Positions 27,003 through 35,868 of a stretch of DNA of 64,000 bases are shown here, piece by piece. The notes beneath the pieces are model-generated. The model had not been told where the DNA came from and searched no databases. It saw only the letters and a program-made list of their open reading frames with translations. The position numbers and the translations under genes are program-made. Origin of the DNA: Aestuariivivens sediminicola. GTDB lineage: Bacteria; Bacteroidota; Bacteroidia; Flavobacteriales; Flavobacteriaceae. How positions within the stretch are numbered: position 1 is the first letter of the stretch; every line of letters starts with the position of its first letter. The stretch is taken from positions 124,001 through 188,000 of the forward strand of contig NZ_JAKMCM010000002.1 in NCBI RefSeq assembly GCF_022662015.1, given 5' to 3'.

Positions 27003-28361
27003 ATGTACACATTTTCAAATAAATTAAAGACATTTTCTATCATTCTAATGGTTTTAGGGTTGTTAGGTGTTGGATATGGTTTTATGACATCTCATAAATC
27101 TTTTGAAGAAGTAGAACATTTGTTAGCTACCGAAGAGGCGCATCATGGTGGAGGTCATGCCGAAGAAGCTGCGCATTCTGAATCTTCGAAAGATGCCCAT
27201 GCTGCTCAAGATGATCATGGCCAGGAGATTCACGCCGAAGGAAATGCACACCAGGAACATGTAGAACATGTACAGCATCAGATTGCGAACAGACCATGGG
27301 CTGCCATTTATGTGGCTGCATTCTTCTTTATGATGATTGCTTTAGGAGTTTTAGCCTTTTATGCCATACAGATTGCCTCACAGGCAGGATGGTCTCCTGT
27401 GTTGTTCCGCGTAATGGAAGCTATCACTGCTTACCTTTTACCTGGGGCTTTAATCGTCGTTATAATTGCTGTTGCTTCAGGAACAATTGGGCATTATAAT
27501 TTATTCATTTGGATGGATCCTGATGTCGTAGCACACGATAAATTAATACAGGGAAAAGCGGGATGGTTAAATTTAACAGGATTTGTAATTCGAGCATTAA
27601 TCTTTATTGGAGGCTGGAGTTTCTACAGATATATTTCTCGAAAATACTCAATTGCTCAGGATACGGCCGAAGATAACAGTAACTTTAAAAAGGCCTTTCG
27701 ATGGTCAGCCGGATTTTTAGTGTTCTTTATTTACACCGAGTCAATGATGTCTTGGGATTGGATTATGAGCGTCGATCCACACTGGTTCTCAACATTATTT
27801 GGATGGTATGTATTTGCAAGTATGTTTGTAAGTGGGATCACGGTTATTGCTTTAATGTCGATCTACTTGAAATCCAGGGGGTATCTAGAGTTTGTTAATG
27901 AGAACCATTTACACGATGTGGCCAAGTTTATGTTTGCCATGAGTATATTCTGGACCTATTTGTGGTTCTCACAATTTATGCTGATATGGTACTCAAATAT
28001 TCCGGAAGAGGTAACATATTTTGTGTCTCGTTTTAATGATTACAAGTTACCATTCCTGGGTATGGTTGTGTTAAACTTTGTGTTTCCGATATTGATGTTA
28101 ATGAATGCGGATTACAAGCGTATTCCATGGTTTGTTGTATTAACCGGATTAGTGATTTTGCTCGGGCATTATATAGACATCTTTAATATGATCATGCCTG
28201 CTACTGTTGGTGATAGATGGTTTATTGGAATTCCTGAAATAAGTTCCATTTTACTTTTCGCTGGGTTGTTCATTTTTGTCGTGTTTACTGCACTAACGAA
28301 AGCACCATTGTTGGTTAAAAGATATCCTTTTAAAAAGGAAAGCGAAGAATTTCATTATTAA
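27003..28361 (+). CDS. actF: Alternative complex III subunit F, NrfD-like membrane protein with His-rich insert
   Basis: A 452-residue polytopic protein related to ActC, with about ten hydrophobic helices. After the first helix (about 10-30) there is a segment at about 44-92 strongly enriched in His, Glu and Ala (HHGGGHAEEAAH, QEHVEHVQHQ), then helix two starts at PWAAIYVAAFFF. The remaining helices follow the family pattern (YTESMMSWDWIMSVDPHWFSTLFGWY). It is part of the proton-linked membrane core of alternative complex III. The His-rich loop could bind metal, but this is not established. It precedes cox2 by 34 bp. Confidence 0.94.
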   Translation: MYTFSNKLKTFSIILMVLGLLGVGYGFMTSHKSFEEVEHLLATEEAHHGGGHAEEAAHSESSKDAHAAQDDHGQEIHAEGNAHQEHVEHVQHQIANRPWAAIYVAAFFFMMIALGVLAFYAIQIASQAGWSPVLFRVMEAITAYLLPGALIVVIIAVASGTIGHYNLFIWMDPDVVAHDKLIQGKAGWLNLTGFVIRALIFIGGWSFYRYISRKYSIAQDTAEDNSNFKKAFRWSAGFLVFFIYTESMMSWDWIMSVDPHWFSTLFGWYVFASMFVSGITVIALMSIYLKSRGYLEFVNENHLHDVAKFMFAMSIFWTYLWFSQFMLIWYSNIPEEVTYFVSRFNDYKLPFLGMVVLNFVFPILMLMNADYKRIPWFVVLTGLVILLGHYIDIFNMIMPATVGDRWFIGIPEISSILLFAGLFIFVVFTALTKAPLLVKRYPFKKESEEFHY

Positions 28362-28395
28362 TTAATAAAGATTTAAATAAAGAAGAGCGATAACA

Positions 28396-29469
28396 ATGAC
28401 TACTTTATTAACACTAATAGTTTTAGTTTTTATTTTAATTGCCATTTGGCAAATGGTAAAGATTTTTGATTTAGCACAAGCTAAAACAGAAACATCCACT
28501 CCCGGAGTAGCCACTGACAAGGACAATACCATGAACGGGTATTTAATGATGGGTTTCCTGGCATTCATCTACATCATCACGATTGTCTGCCTTGTTAAAT
28601 ACGGGGATCTACCTTTATTGTCCAACTCCGCCTCAGAGCATGGGCCTACGATTGATAACCTTATGATTGTGTCGTTGGTCATTATTTTTATCGTTCAAAC
28701 AGTGACACAGTATCTGTTACATTACTTTGCTTTTAAATACAAAGGGGAGAAAGGGAAAAAAGCCTTGTTTTTTGCAGACAACAATAAATTAGAAGCTATT
28801 TGGACCATTATTCCTGTAATTGTATTAGCCGGACTTATCATTTACGGATTAAATACATGGATTAACATTATGGGTATTGATGAAAGTGAAGATCCATTGG
28901 TCATTGAACTTTATGCCCAACAATTTAACTGGAAGGCCAGATATGGTGGAGCCGATAATACCTTAGGTAAATCTAATGTGCGATTAATAGATATAGATCG
29001 CGCGAACATACTAGGATTAGATGAATCTGACCCACATGCTCAGGACGATATCATTACCACTGAGTTGCATTTACCCGTTGGACGCCCCGTATTATTTAAA
29101 ATGCGTTCACAGGATGTATTGCACTCGGCCTACATGCCTCATTTTAGGGCTCAGATGAACTGTGTTCCAGGGATGATAACCCAGTTTGGGTTCACACCAA
29201 CGGTTACCACAGCAGAGATGCGTCAAACTCAGGAAATAAAAGATAAAGTTGCTAATATTAATAGAATAAGAGTAGAAAACAGCAAAGATCTGATTGCCAA
29301 AGGGGAAGAACCCTTAGAGCGTTATGAGTTTGACTATTTGCTTCTTTGTAATAAGATTTGTGGAAAGTCGCATTATAATATGCAGATGAAAATAATAGTA
29401 GAAACTCAGGAGGAATACGACGCTTGGATCAAAGAGCAAAAGGAATTTAAAAACTCTCTAATTAATTAA
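28396..29469 (+). CDS. ctaC: Cytochrome c oxidase subunit II
   Basis: A 357-residue subunit II. Hydrophobic helices lie at about 4-22, 50-68, 93-113 and 133-153, so it has more N-terminal membrane segments than the classic two. The periplasmic cupredoxin domain carries a complete CuA site: a His in VLHSAYMPHFRAQM, then Cys318, Cys322, His326 and Met329 in C-x3-C-x3-H-x2-M. No haem motif is fused to the C-terminus. It takes electrons from the cytochrome domains of the alternative complex III encoded just upstream and passes them to subunit I (23 bp downstream). Confidence 0.96.
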   Translation: MTTLLTLIVLVFILIAIWQMVKIFDLAQAKTETSTPGVATDKDNTMNGYLMMGFLAFIYIITIVCLVKYGDLPLLSNSASEHGPTIDNLMIVSLVIIFIVQTVTQYLLHYFAFKYKGEKGKKALFFADNNKLEAIWTIIPVIVLAGLIIYGLNTWINIMGIDESEDPLVIELYAQQFNWKARYGGADNTLGKSNVRLIDIDRANILGLDESDPHAQDDIITTELHLPVGRPVLFKMRSQDVLHSAYMPHFRAQMNCVPGMITQFGFTPTVTTAEMRQTQEIKDKVANINRIRVENSKDLIAKGEEPLERYEFDYLLLCNKICGKSHYNMQMKIIVETQEEYDAWIKEQKEFKNSLIN

Positions 29470-29492
29470 AAAGATTAAAACGATATAAGATT

Positions 29493-31283
29493 ATGTCAGC
29501 ACACGAAGATACTCACGCTCACGACGATCATGGACATCATCATAAGGAAACTTTTGTAACTAAATATATATTTAGTCAAGACCATAAGATGATTGCCAAG
29601 CAGTATCTGATTACAGGTACCATTATGGGCGTTATTGGTGTAATTATGTCATTATTGTTTCGTATGCAGATTGCATGGCCGGAACAACCCAATGCCATTT
29701 TTGAAGCCCTTTTAGGGAAATGGGCACCCGAGGGTGTAATGGATGCAGACATCTACCTGGCCTTGGTTACCATTCATGGAACGATCATGGTGTTCTTTGT
29801 TTTAACAGCAGGTTTAAGTGGTACCTTTAGTAACCTTTTAATTCCATTGCAGATAGGTGCACGCGATATGGCATCCGGATTCCTTAATATGGTGTCGTAT
29901 TGGTTGTTTTTCCTTTCCAGTGTCTTTATGGTACTCTCTTTATTTGTTGAGGCAGGTCCGGCAGCAGCAGGATGGACTATTTATCCTCCGCTCAGTGCAT
30001 TACCATTGGCGCAATCTGGATCCGGAATGGGAATGACGCTGTGGTTGGTATCAATGGCCATATTTATTGCATCATCTCTATTGGGATCGCTTAACTATAT
30101 TGTAACGGTAATCAACCTGCGTACCAAGGGGATGTCTATGACACGTTTACCATTAACGATCTGGGCATTTTTCATTACGGCCATCATTGGTGTGGTCTCT
30201 TTCCCGGTGTTATTGTCAGCTGCGCTTTTGTTGATTATGGATAGAAGTTTCGGAACCTCATTTTTTCTGTCCGATATCTTTATTCAGGGAGAAGTTCTGC
30301 ACTACCAAGGGGGGTCTCCGGTCTTATTCGAACACTTGTTTTGGTTCCTGGGGCATCCCGAGGTTTACATTGTTATCTTACCCGCAATGGGTCTGGTTTC
30401 AGAGATAATGGCCACGAATTCACGAAAACCGATTTTTGGATATCGAGCCATGATTGCCTCGATATTGGCTATTGCATTCCTGTCGACAATTGTATGGGGA
30501 CACCACATGTTCGTTTCCGGAATGAATCCGTTTTTAGGATCGGTGTTTACATTTACAACCCTGTTGATTGCTATTCCTTCAGCCGTAAAGGCCTTTAACT
30601 GGATTACGACCCTCTGGAAGGGGAATTTGCAGATGAATCCTGCAATGTTGTTCTCTATAGGTTTTGTATCAACGTTTATAACGGGTGGACTTACCGGGAT
30701 TATATTAGGGGATAGTGCATTGGATATTAATGTGCATGACACCTATTTTGTCGTGGCTCACTTCCATTTGGTAATGGGTATATCGGCATTGTATGGTATG
30801 TTTGCAGGTATATACCATTGGTTTCCAAAAATGTGGGGTAGAATGCTGAACAAAAATTTGGGGTATATACACTTTTGGATAACAGCTGTTTGTGCCTACG
30901 GGGTGTTTTTCCCTATGCATTTTATTGGTATGGCTGGCTTACCACGTCGCTACTACACCAATAGTAATTTCCCCTTGTTCGATGACCTGGCAAATGTAAA
31001 TGTGATTATTACGATTTTTGCATTAATTGGAGGAATCGTTCAAATAGTGTATCTCTATAATTTCTTTGGAAGTATTTTCTTTGGAAAGAAGACCGTACAG
31101 AACCCATGGAAATCTACGACCTTGGAATGGACTGCACCAATAAAACATTTCCATGGTAATTGGGAAGGTGAGATTCCACATGTACATCGCTGGTCCTATG
31201 ATTATAGTAAACCCGGTCATGATACCGATTTTGTACCGCAAAATATTCCGCTTAAAGAGGGCGAAGAGGAATTGCAGCACTAA
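29493..31283 (+). CDS. ctaD: Cytochrome c oxidase subunit I
   Basis: A 596-residue haem-copper oxidase core subunit. Key motifs: a haem-ligand His in TIHGTIMVFFVLTAG, the CuB and His-Tyr cross-link motif GHPEVYIVILP, the HH pair in WGHHMFVSGMNP, and the haem ligands in HDTYFVVAHFHLVMG. The Tyr of HPEVY marks an A-type oxidase. The first 25 residues are His/Asp-rich (AHEDTHAHDDHGHHHKE) and cytosolic. Subunit III is not encoded here. It forms the end of the act-cox operon, closed by a terminator at 31334. In flavobacteria this oxidase forms a supercomplex with alternative complex III. Confidence 0.97.
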   Translation: MSAHEDTHAHDDHGHHHKETFVTKYIFSQDHKMIAKQYLITGTIMGVIGVIMSLLFRMQIAWPEQPNAIFEALLGKWAPEGVMDADIYLALVTIHGTIMVFFVLTAGLSGTFSNLLIPLQIGARDMASGFLNMVSYWLFFLSSVFMVLSLFVEAGPAAAGWTIYPPLSALPLAQSGSGMGMTLWLVSMAIFIASSLLGSLNYIVTVINLRTKGMSMTRLPLTIWAFFITAIIGVVSFPVLLSAALLLIMDRSFGTSFFLSDIFIQGEVLHYQGGSPVLFEHLFWFLGHPEVYIVILPAMGLVSEIMATNSRKPIFGYRAMIASILAIAFLSTIVWGHHMFVSGMNPFLGSVFTFTTLLIAIPSAVKAFNWITTLWKGNLQMNPAMLFSIGFVSTFITGGLTGIILGDSALDINVHDTYFVVAHFHLVMGISALYGMFAGIYHWFPKMWGRMLNKNLGYIHFWITAVCAYGVFFPMHFIGMAGLPRRYYTNSNFPLFDDLANVNVIITIFALIGGIVQIVYLYNFFGSIFFGKKTVQNPWKSTTLEWTAPIKHFHGNWEGEIPHVHRWSYDYSKPGHDTDFVPQNIPLKEGEEELQH

Positions 31284-31333
31284 GCTTTTAGGTCTTAAAA
31301 ATAGAAAATAGACATTATCATACATAAAAGATG

Positions 31334-31360
31334 AAGCCTTTCTAAATGGAAAGGCTTTTT
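31334..31360 (+). terminator. Intrinsic terminator after cox1
   Basis: AAGCCTTTC and GAAAGGCTT form a perfect 9-bp stem with a six-base loop, followed by T residues. It lies 50 bases past the cox1 stop and before the ruvB promoter box. Confidence 0.8.
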
Positions 31361-31363
31361 CTT

Positions 31364-31371
31364 TATATTTG
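31364..31371 (+). promoter_or_regulatory. -7 promoter box for ruvB
   Basis: TATATTTG matches TAnnTTTG exactly, directly after the act-cox terminator and 66 bases before the ruvB ATG. No clear -33 box. Confidence 0.45.
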
Positions 31372-31437
31372 TTCTTTAAGTGCGTCATAACAATAAATTG
31401 GTTTTATGGTATTCGGAATCTTCTGAGAATCTATAAT

Positions 31438-32460
31438 ATGAACGAAAATTTAAATCCGACAAATAAAAATTTTTCTACTGAAGACATGGATGTCGAGAGA
31501 AGGTTAAGACCCTTGTCTTTCGATGATTTTACGGGCCAGGATCAAGTATTGGAAAATCTTCAAGTATTCGTAGAGGCCGCTAATTTACGTACTGAAGCCC
31601 TGGACCATACCTTATTCCATGGACCTCCTGGATTGGGGAAAACCACCTTAGCGCATATTTTGGCTAATGAATTGAATGTGGGAATTAAAGTCACCTCTGG
31701 CCCGGTATTAGACAAACCTGGCGATCTGGCAGGGCTGTTAACCAATCTGGAAGAACGTGATGTATTATTCATTGATGAAATCCACCGGTTAAGTCCTATT
31801 GTAGAGGAATATCTGTACTCGGCTATGGAGGACTATAAAATAGATATTATGATTGAAACAGGTCCGAATGCCAGGACCGTTCAAATAAATTTGAATCCTT
31901 TTACTTTAGTTGGAGCGACAACACGATCCGGTTTGCTTACCTCTCCTATGCGGGCGCGTTTCGGTATTCAAAGTCGATTGCAGTATTATAACACGGATTT
32001 GTTGACTACGATTATTCAACGGAGCGCCAACATTTTAGATGTTCCGATTTCGATGGAAGCCGCCATTGAGATTGCCGGACGAAGCCGTGGCACCCCGCGT
32101 ATTGCGAATGCCCTGCTAAGACGGGTACGTGATTTTGCGCAAATTAAGGGTAATGGGAATATTGATATTGCGATATCTAAATTTGCCTTGCAGGCCCTAA
32201 ATGTCGATGCTCATGGCTTGGATGAAATGGATAACAAGATTCTGTCTACCATTATTGATAAATTTAAAGGTGGACCTGTAGGTATAACCACCATTGCCAC
32301 CGCCGTTAGTGAGAGCTCAGAAACCATTGAAGAGGTTTACGAACCCTTTCTGATTCAGCAGGGTTTTATCATGCGCACCCCTCGTGGAAGAGAGGTAACC
32401 GAACTGGCCTACAAACACTTGGGGAGAATTAAAGGTAACATTCAGGGCGGCTTGTTTTGA
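31438..32460 (+). CDS. ruvB: Holliday junction branch migration helicase RuvB
   Basis: A 340-residue RuvB. I start it at the ATG at 31438 ([13 protein letters not shown]); an in-frame TTG at 31369 would add 23 unrelated residues and lies in the promoter. Visible motifs: [13 protein letters not shown], Walker [13 protein letters not shown], Walker B LFIDEIHR, sensor 1 GATTRSG, and [21 protein letters not shown]. The C-terminal winged-helix DNA-binding domain ends [22 protein letters not shown]. It drives branch migration with RuvA, which is not in this window. It precedes queG by 42 bp. Confidence 0.98.
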   Translation: MNENLNPTNKNFSTEDMDVERRLRPLSFDDFTGQDQVLENLQVFVEAANLRTEALDHTLFHGPPGLGKTTLAHILANELNVGIKVTSGPVLDKPGDLAGLLTNLEERDVLFIDEIHRLSPIVEEYLYSAMEDYKIDIMIETGPNARTVQINLNPFTLVGATTRSGLLTSPMRARFGIQSRLQYYNTDLLTTIIQRSANILDVPISMEAAIEIAGRSRGTPRIANALLRRVRDFAQIKGNGNIDIAISKFALQALNVDAHGLDEMDNKILSTIIDKFKGGPVGITTIATAVSESSETIEEVYEPFLIQQGFIMRTPRGREVTELAYKHLGRIKGNIQGGLF

Positions 32461-32502
32461 CTCCTTCTGGCGTCTGGAAAATGTTCTGGAATATCATAGA
32501 TT

Positions 32503-33435
32503 ATGAATCCAAAATCCAGCTACACCCAACTCATTAAGTCTGAAGCCAAACGTCTGGGATTTTTATCATGCGGTATCAGTAAAGCGGAATTCCTCGAACA
32601 GGAAGCACCGCGATTGGAACACTGGCTCAAAAAAGGCATGCATGGGGAAATGCATTACATGGAAAACCATTTTGATAAGCGTTTAGACCCCACAAAATTA
32701 GTAGAGGGTTCAAAGTCGGTGGTGTCCTTACTACTTAATTATTATCCTTCGGAAACACAAAATACCCAGAGTTATAAACTATCAAAATATGCCTTCGGTA
32801 CCGATTATCATTTCGTTATTAAGGAGAAACTCAACCATTTATTGCATTACATTCGAGAGGAAATAGGTGAGGTCGATGGCCGTGCCTTTGTGGATTCTGC
32901 GCCTGTTATGGATAAGGCATGGGCGGCGAGAAGTGGCCTGGGATGGATAGGGAAACACAGTAATTTATTGACCCGGCAAGTGGGGTCTTTTTATTTTATA
33001 GCCGAATTGATTATAGATTTAGAACTGGAATACGATACACCCGTTACCGACCATTGTGGTGCCTGTACGGCCTGCATCGATGCCTGCCCGACAGAGGCCA
33101 TTATCCAGCCCTATGTGGTAGATGGCAGTAAATGCATTTCCTATCTGACCATTGAATTAAAGGACAACATACCATCTGAATTTAAAGGCAAGATGGACGA
33201 TTGGATGTTTGGTTGTGATGTCTGCCAGGATGTGTGTCCGTGGAATCGCTTTTCAACACCTCATGCGGAACCTTTGTTCAGTCCACACCCGGAATTGCTT
33301 TCCATGAGTAAAGAGGATTGGGAAGAGGTAACAGAAGAAACCTTTCGTAAGGTATTTAAAAAATCTGCGGTAAAACGCACCAAATACTCGGGATTAAAGC
33401 GCAATATTGCCTATTTGAATAAAAGGGACGACTGA
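32503..33435 (+). CDS. queG: Epoxyqueuosine reductase
   Basis: A 310-residue QueG, the cobalamin-dependent enzyme for the last step of queuosine synthesis in tRNA. The N-terminal domain has [15 protein letters not shown] and a [26 protein letters not shown] segment typical of the family. Two [4Fe-4S] motifs follow: [12 protein letters not shown] and [11 protein letters not shown]. The HEAT-like C-terminal extension of longer QueG proteins is absent, which is normal for this clade. It is probably co-transcribed with ruvB (42 bp gap). No other queuosine gene is nearby. Confidence 0.95.
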   Translation: MNPKSSYTQLIKSEAKRLGFLSCGISKAEFLEQEAPRLEHWLKKGMHGEMHYMENHFDKRLDPTKLVEGSKSVVSLLLNYYPSETQNTQSYKLSKYAFGTDYHFVIKEKLNHLLHYIREEIGEVDGRAFVDSAPVMDKAWAARSGLGWIGKHSNLLTRQVGSFYFIAELIIDLELEYDTPVTDHCGACTACIDACPTEAIIQPYVVDGSKCISYLTIELKDNIPSEFKGKMDDWMFGCDVCQDVCPWNRFSTPHAEPLFSPHPELLSMSKEDWEEVTEETFRKVFKKSAVKRTKYSGLKRNIAYLNKRDD

Positions 33436-33456
33436 ATGCGTTGCTTCATGTCTTAA

Positions 33457-33491
33457 TTTGGATATTCTACAAAAAAAAAGTTGTATCTTTA
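33457..33491 (+). promoter_or_regulatory. Possible promoter for the 33616 gene
   Basis: TTTG at 33457-33460, 23 bases, then TATCTTTA at 33484-33491 (one mismatch to TAnnTTTG). It would give a leader of about 118 bases. The spacing is at the upper limit. Confidence 0.35.
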
Positions 33492-33615
33492 AAATTCGTG
33501 TCCACTGCCTTACACAAATCTATGGTTCTTCCTAAACATGTTTGTTGGCGATAATCTACTATACTTTTTTACGGTTGTTAGGTAATCAAATTACACTAAC
33601 TAAAAATTTAATTTT

Positions 33616-34395
33616 ATGAAAAAATTAATCATTATTGCATTCGCGGTATTGTTGGCTATGCCACTCATAGCGCAGGAGAATTTGTATGTCGTTATGGAGT
33701 TGATGAAGGTCGATAACGAACAGGAAATGGACTACTGGGAGACCGAACAATTCTGGAAGAAAATCCACCAGGAAAGGCTTAAGGCGGGCGAAATTATTGG
33801 TTGGGATTTATGGCAACTTTTACCAGGCGGTGAAGATCAGGGTTATCAATATGCCACCGTGAATTTGTATAATAGTGCAGAAAAAATGTTTGATGCCGGA
33901 GGTGATTTTATGAAGCATGTTAAGGCAGCCTATCCGGACATGTCCGAAGATGATGTCTACAAAAAATTCAATGCCACGGCAAAAGCAAGGGATTTGGCCG
34001 TACGGATTTTTATGGAGCGTATAGACCAGACGGAAGGTGATGTTAGTATGGATGTAGGGACCATAGCCTACATCGATTTTATGAAAGTAGATATGGGAGG
34101 GTATTCCGCTTATGAAAAAGCAGAAACGGAGGTCTTCAAACCATGGCATCAAGAAATGGTCAATGACGGATCAAAGGGTTATTGGGGCCTGTTCCGGTTT
34201 ATGGTTCCTTATGGAAGTGATACCTATGCGTCACATATCACAGTTAATATGTTCGAAAATTTGCAAAAGGCGCTCAATCAGGAAGGCCCTGGCGGGGATT
34301 TAACCGATGCGCAGCAAAAGGCAGTTGAAGACGGACTTAAAACACGTGATATGAAATTTACCTATATGGCACGGTTGATTGATATAGTGCGATAA
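33616..34395 (+). CDS. Exported protein of two repeated alpha-beta halves, unknown function
   Basis: A 259-residue protein with a signal peptide (about 1-19, ending LIAQEN) and no lipobox, so probably periplasmic. I do not recognise a named family. The mature part falls into two similar halves of about 110 residues. The first has ELMKVDN, then a helix YWETEQFWKKIHQERLKAG, then WDLWQLLPGG and YATVNLYNS. The second has DFMKVDM, YEKAETEVFKPWHQEMVNDG, WGLFRFMVPYG and ITVNMFENL. The strand-helix-strand-strand pattern suggests duplicated ferredoxin-like (dimeric alpha-beta barrel) domains. It has its own promoter candidate and terminator, so it is monocistronic. No functional inference can be made from its neighbours. 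Confidence 0.8.
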   Translation: MKKLIIIAFAVLLAMPLIAQENLYVVMELMKVDNEQEMDYWETEQFWKKIHQERLKAGEIIGWDLWQLLPGGEDQGYQYATVNLYNSAEKMFDAGGDFMKHVKAAYPDMSEDDVYKKFNATAKARDLAVRIFMERIDQTEGDVSMDVGTIAYIDFMKVDMGGYSAYEKAETEVFKPWHQEMVNDGSKGYWGLFRFMVPYGSDTYASHITVNMFENLQKALNQEGPGGDLTDAQQKAVEDGLKTRDMKFTYMARLIDIVR

Positions 34396-34412
34396 TCTAA
34401 GGCATATTAAAT

Positions 34413-34446
34413 AAAAAAAGGCACTTTATGAAGTGCCTTTTTTTTT
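34413..34446 (+). terminator. Intrinsic terminator after the 33616 gene
   Basis: AAAAAAGGCACTT and AAGTGCCTTTTTT form a long stem with a four-base TATG loop, followed by T residues. It lies 18 bases past the stop codon. Confidence 0.85.
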
Positions 34447-34542
34447 CTAACACTTAATTTTGATTACCACGAAGGGATAATCGAAATTTATGTTTTAAAT
34501 GAATACCTTTAATAATTAAAACTCACCCACTAACTTTAAGCA

Positions 34543-35868
34543 ATGAACTCTAAAATATTCTTTTGGTCCATTACGGCCGCTCTCGCTGGATTTCTGTTTG
34601 GTTTCGATACCGTTGTTATTTCGGGGGCGGATAAAAAACTGCAACTGTTGTGGAACTCCTCGGACGCCTTTCATGGTTCGGTGGTTATGGCCATGGCATT
34701 ATGGGGCACTGTTGTGGGGGCCATTCTTGGTGCCATTCCAACGGACCGATTAGGCAGGAAACAAACCTTAATTTGGATTGGACTATTTTATTTGATATCA
34801 GCACTGGGGTCTGCACTTGCAAATGATCCTTACACCTTTGCTGTGTTTCGTTTTTTAGGGGGTCTTGGTGTGGGGGCATCCACGATAGCAGCGCCCGCAT
34901 ATGTTTCGGAAATTGCACCTGCCAAAGATAGAGGTAGGCTTGTCGCGCTCTATCAATTCAATATTGTTTTAGGAATTTTGATTGCGTTTCTATCGAATTA
35001 TCTGCTGAATGATATTGGCGAGAATGCCTGGAGGTGGATGCTTGGAGTAGAAGCCTTCCCGGCGCTTATTTACACCTTAATGCTGTTTACGGTGCCCAAA
35101 AGTCCGCGCTGGCTGGTGTCGAAGGGAAGGATTGAAGAGGCTAAAACCATAGTTCATAGTATTGCCCCGGATGAAGATTCAGATGACATAATAACAAGAC
35201 TGAAATTGGACAATGCAAGTCACGCTGTAAAAGAGCATATTTTTATGAAACGCTATCGCTTTCCACTCATGCTCGCCTTTTTAATGGCCTTCTTCAATCA
35301 ATTTTCAGGAATAAATGCATTTTTATATTATGCGCCCCGGATTTTCGAGGAAGCGGGACTGGGTGAAAGTACGGCATTGTTAAGTAGTATTGGTATAGGT
35401 GTTACTAATTTGGTCTTTACACTTTTAGGGGTGTTTTTAATTGATCGATATGGCAGAAAGGTTTTAATGTATATGGGTTCAATTGGGTATATCATATCTT
35501 TATCGCTGGTATCTATGGCTTTCTTTTTAAATTGGGAGGGTCTGGCCGTACCCATTTTTCTGTTTATTTTTATCGCCTCTCATGCTGTGGGCCAGGGGGC
35601 TGTCATTTGGGTCTTTATTTCTGAAATTTTCCCGAACCATTTAAGAGCAAATGGACAAGCCTTTGGTTCATCGACACATTGGATCTTGGCCGCAATAATT
35701 CCATCAACCATACCTGTTCTATTCGCCACCATTGGTGCAGGGGTTGTATTTTTAGTGTTCGCCATCATGATGGTATTCCAGTTGTTGTTTGTCATATTTT
35801 TAATGCCGGAAACCAAGGGGGTTTCATTGGAACATCTGAGCAGTAAATTAGCACACCATGACAATTAA
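34543..35868 (+). CDS. Sugar-porter family MFS transporter
   Basis: A 441-residue twelve-helix protein of the sugar porter branch of the major facilitator superfamily. Signatures: FGFDTVVISG in helix 1, DRLGRKQTL in loop 2-3, PKSPRWLVSKGR before the central loop (family PESPRWL), FNQFSGINAFLYYAP in helix 7, DRYGRK in loop 8-9, and MPETKG at the end. It imports a monosaccharide with protons. The next gene, a GH32 fructosidase, overlaps its 3' end by 11 bp, so fructose is the likely substrate (inference). Glucose or xylose cannot be excluded. Confidence 0.92.
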   Translation: MNSKIFFWSITAALAGFLFGFDTVVISGADKKLQLLWNSSDAFHGSVVMAMALWGTVVGAILGAIPTDRLGRKQTLIWIGLFYLISALGSALANDPYTFAVFRFLGGLGVGASTIAAPAYVSEIAPAKDRGRLVALYQFNIVLGILIAFLSNYLLNDIGENAWRWMLGVEAFPALIYTLMLFTVPKSPRWLVSKGRIEEAKTIVHSIAPDEDSDDIITRLKLDNASHAVKEHIFMKRYRFPLMLAFLMAFFNQFSGINAFLYYAPRIFEEAGLGESTALLSSIGIGVTNLVFTLLGVFLIDRYGRKVLMYMGSIGYIISLSLVSMAFFLNWEGLAVPIFLFIFIASHAVGQGAVIWVFISEIFPNHLRANGQAFGSSTHWILAAIIPSTIPVLFATIGAGVVFLVFAIMMVFQLLFVIFLMPETKGVSLEHLSSKLAHHDN

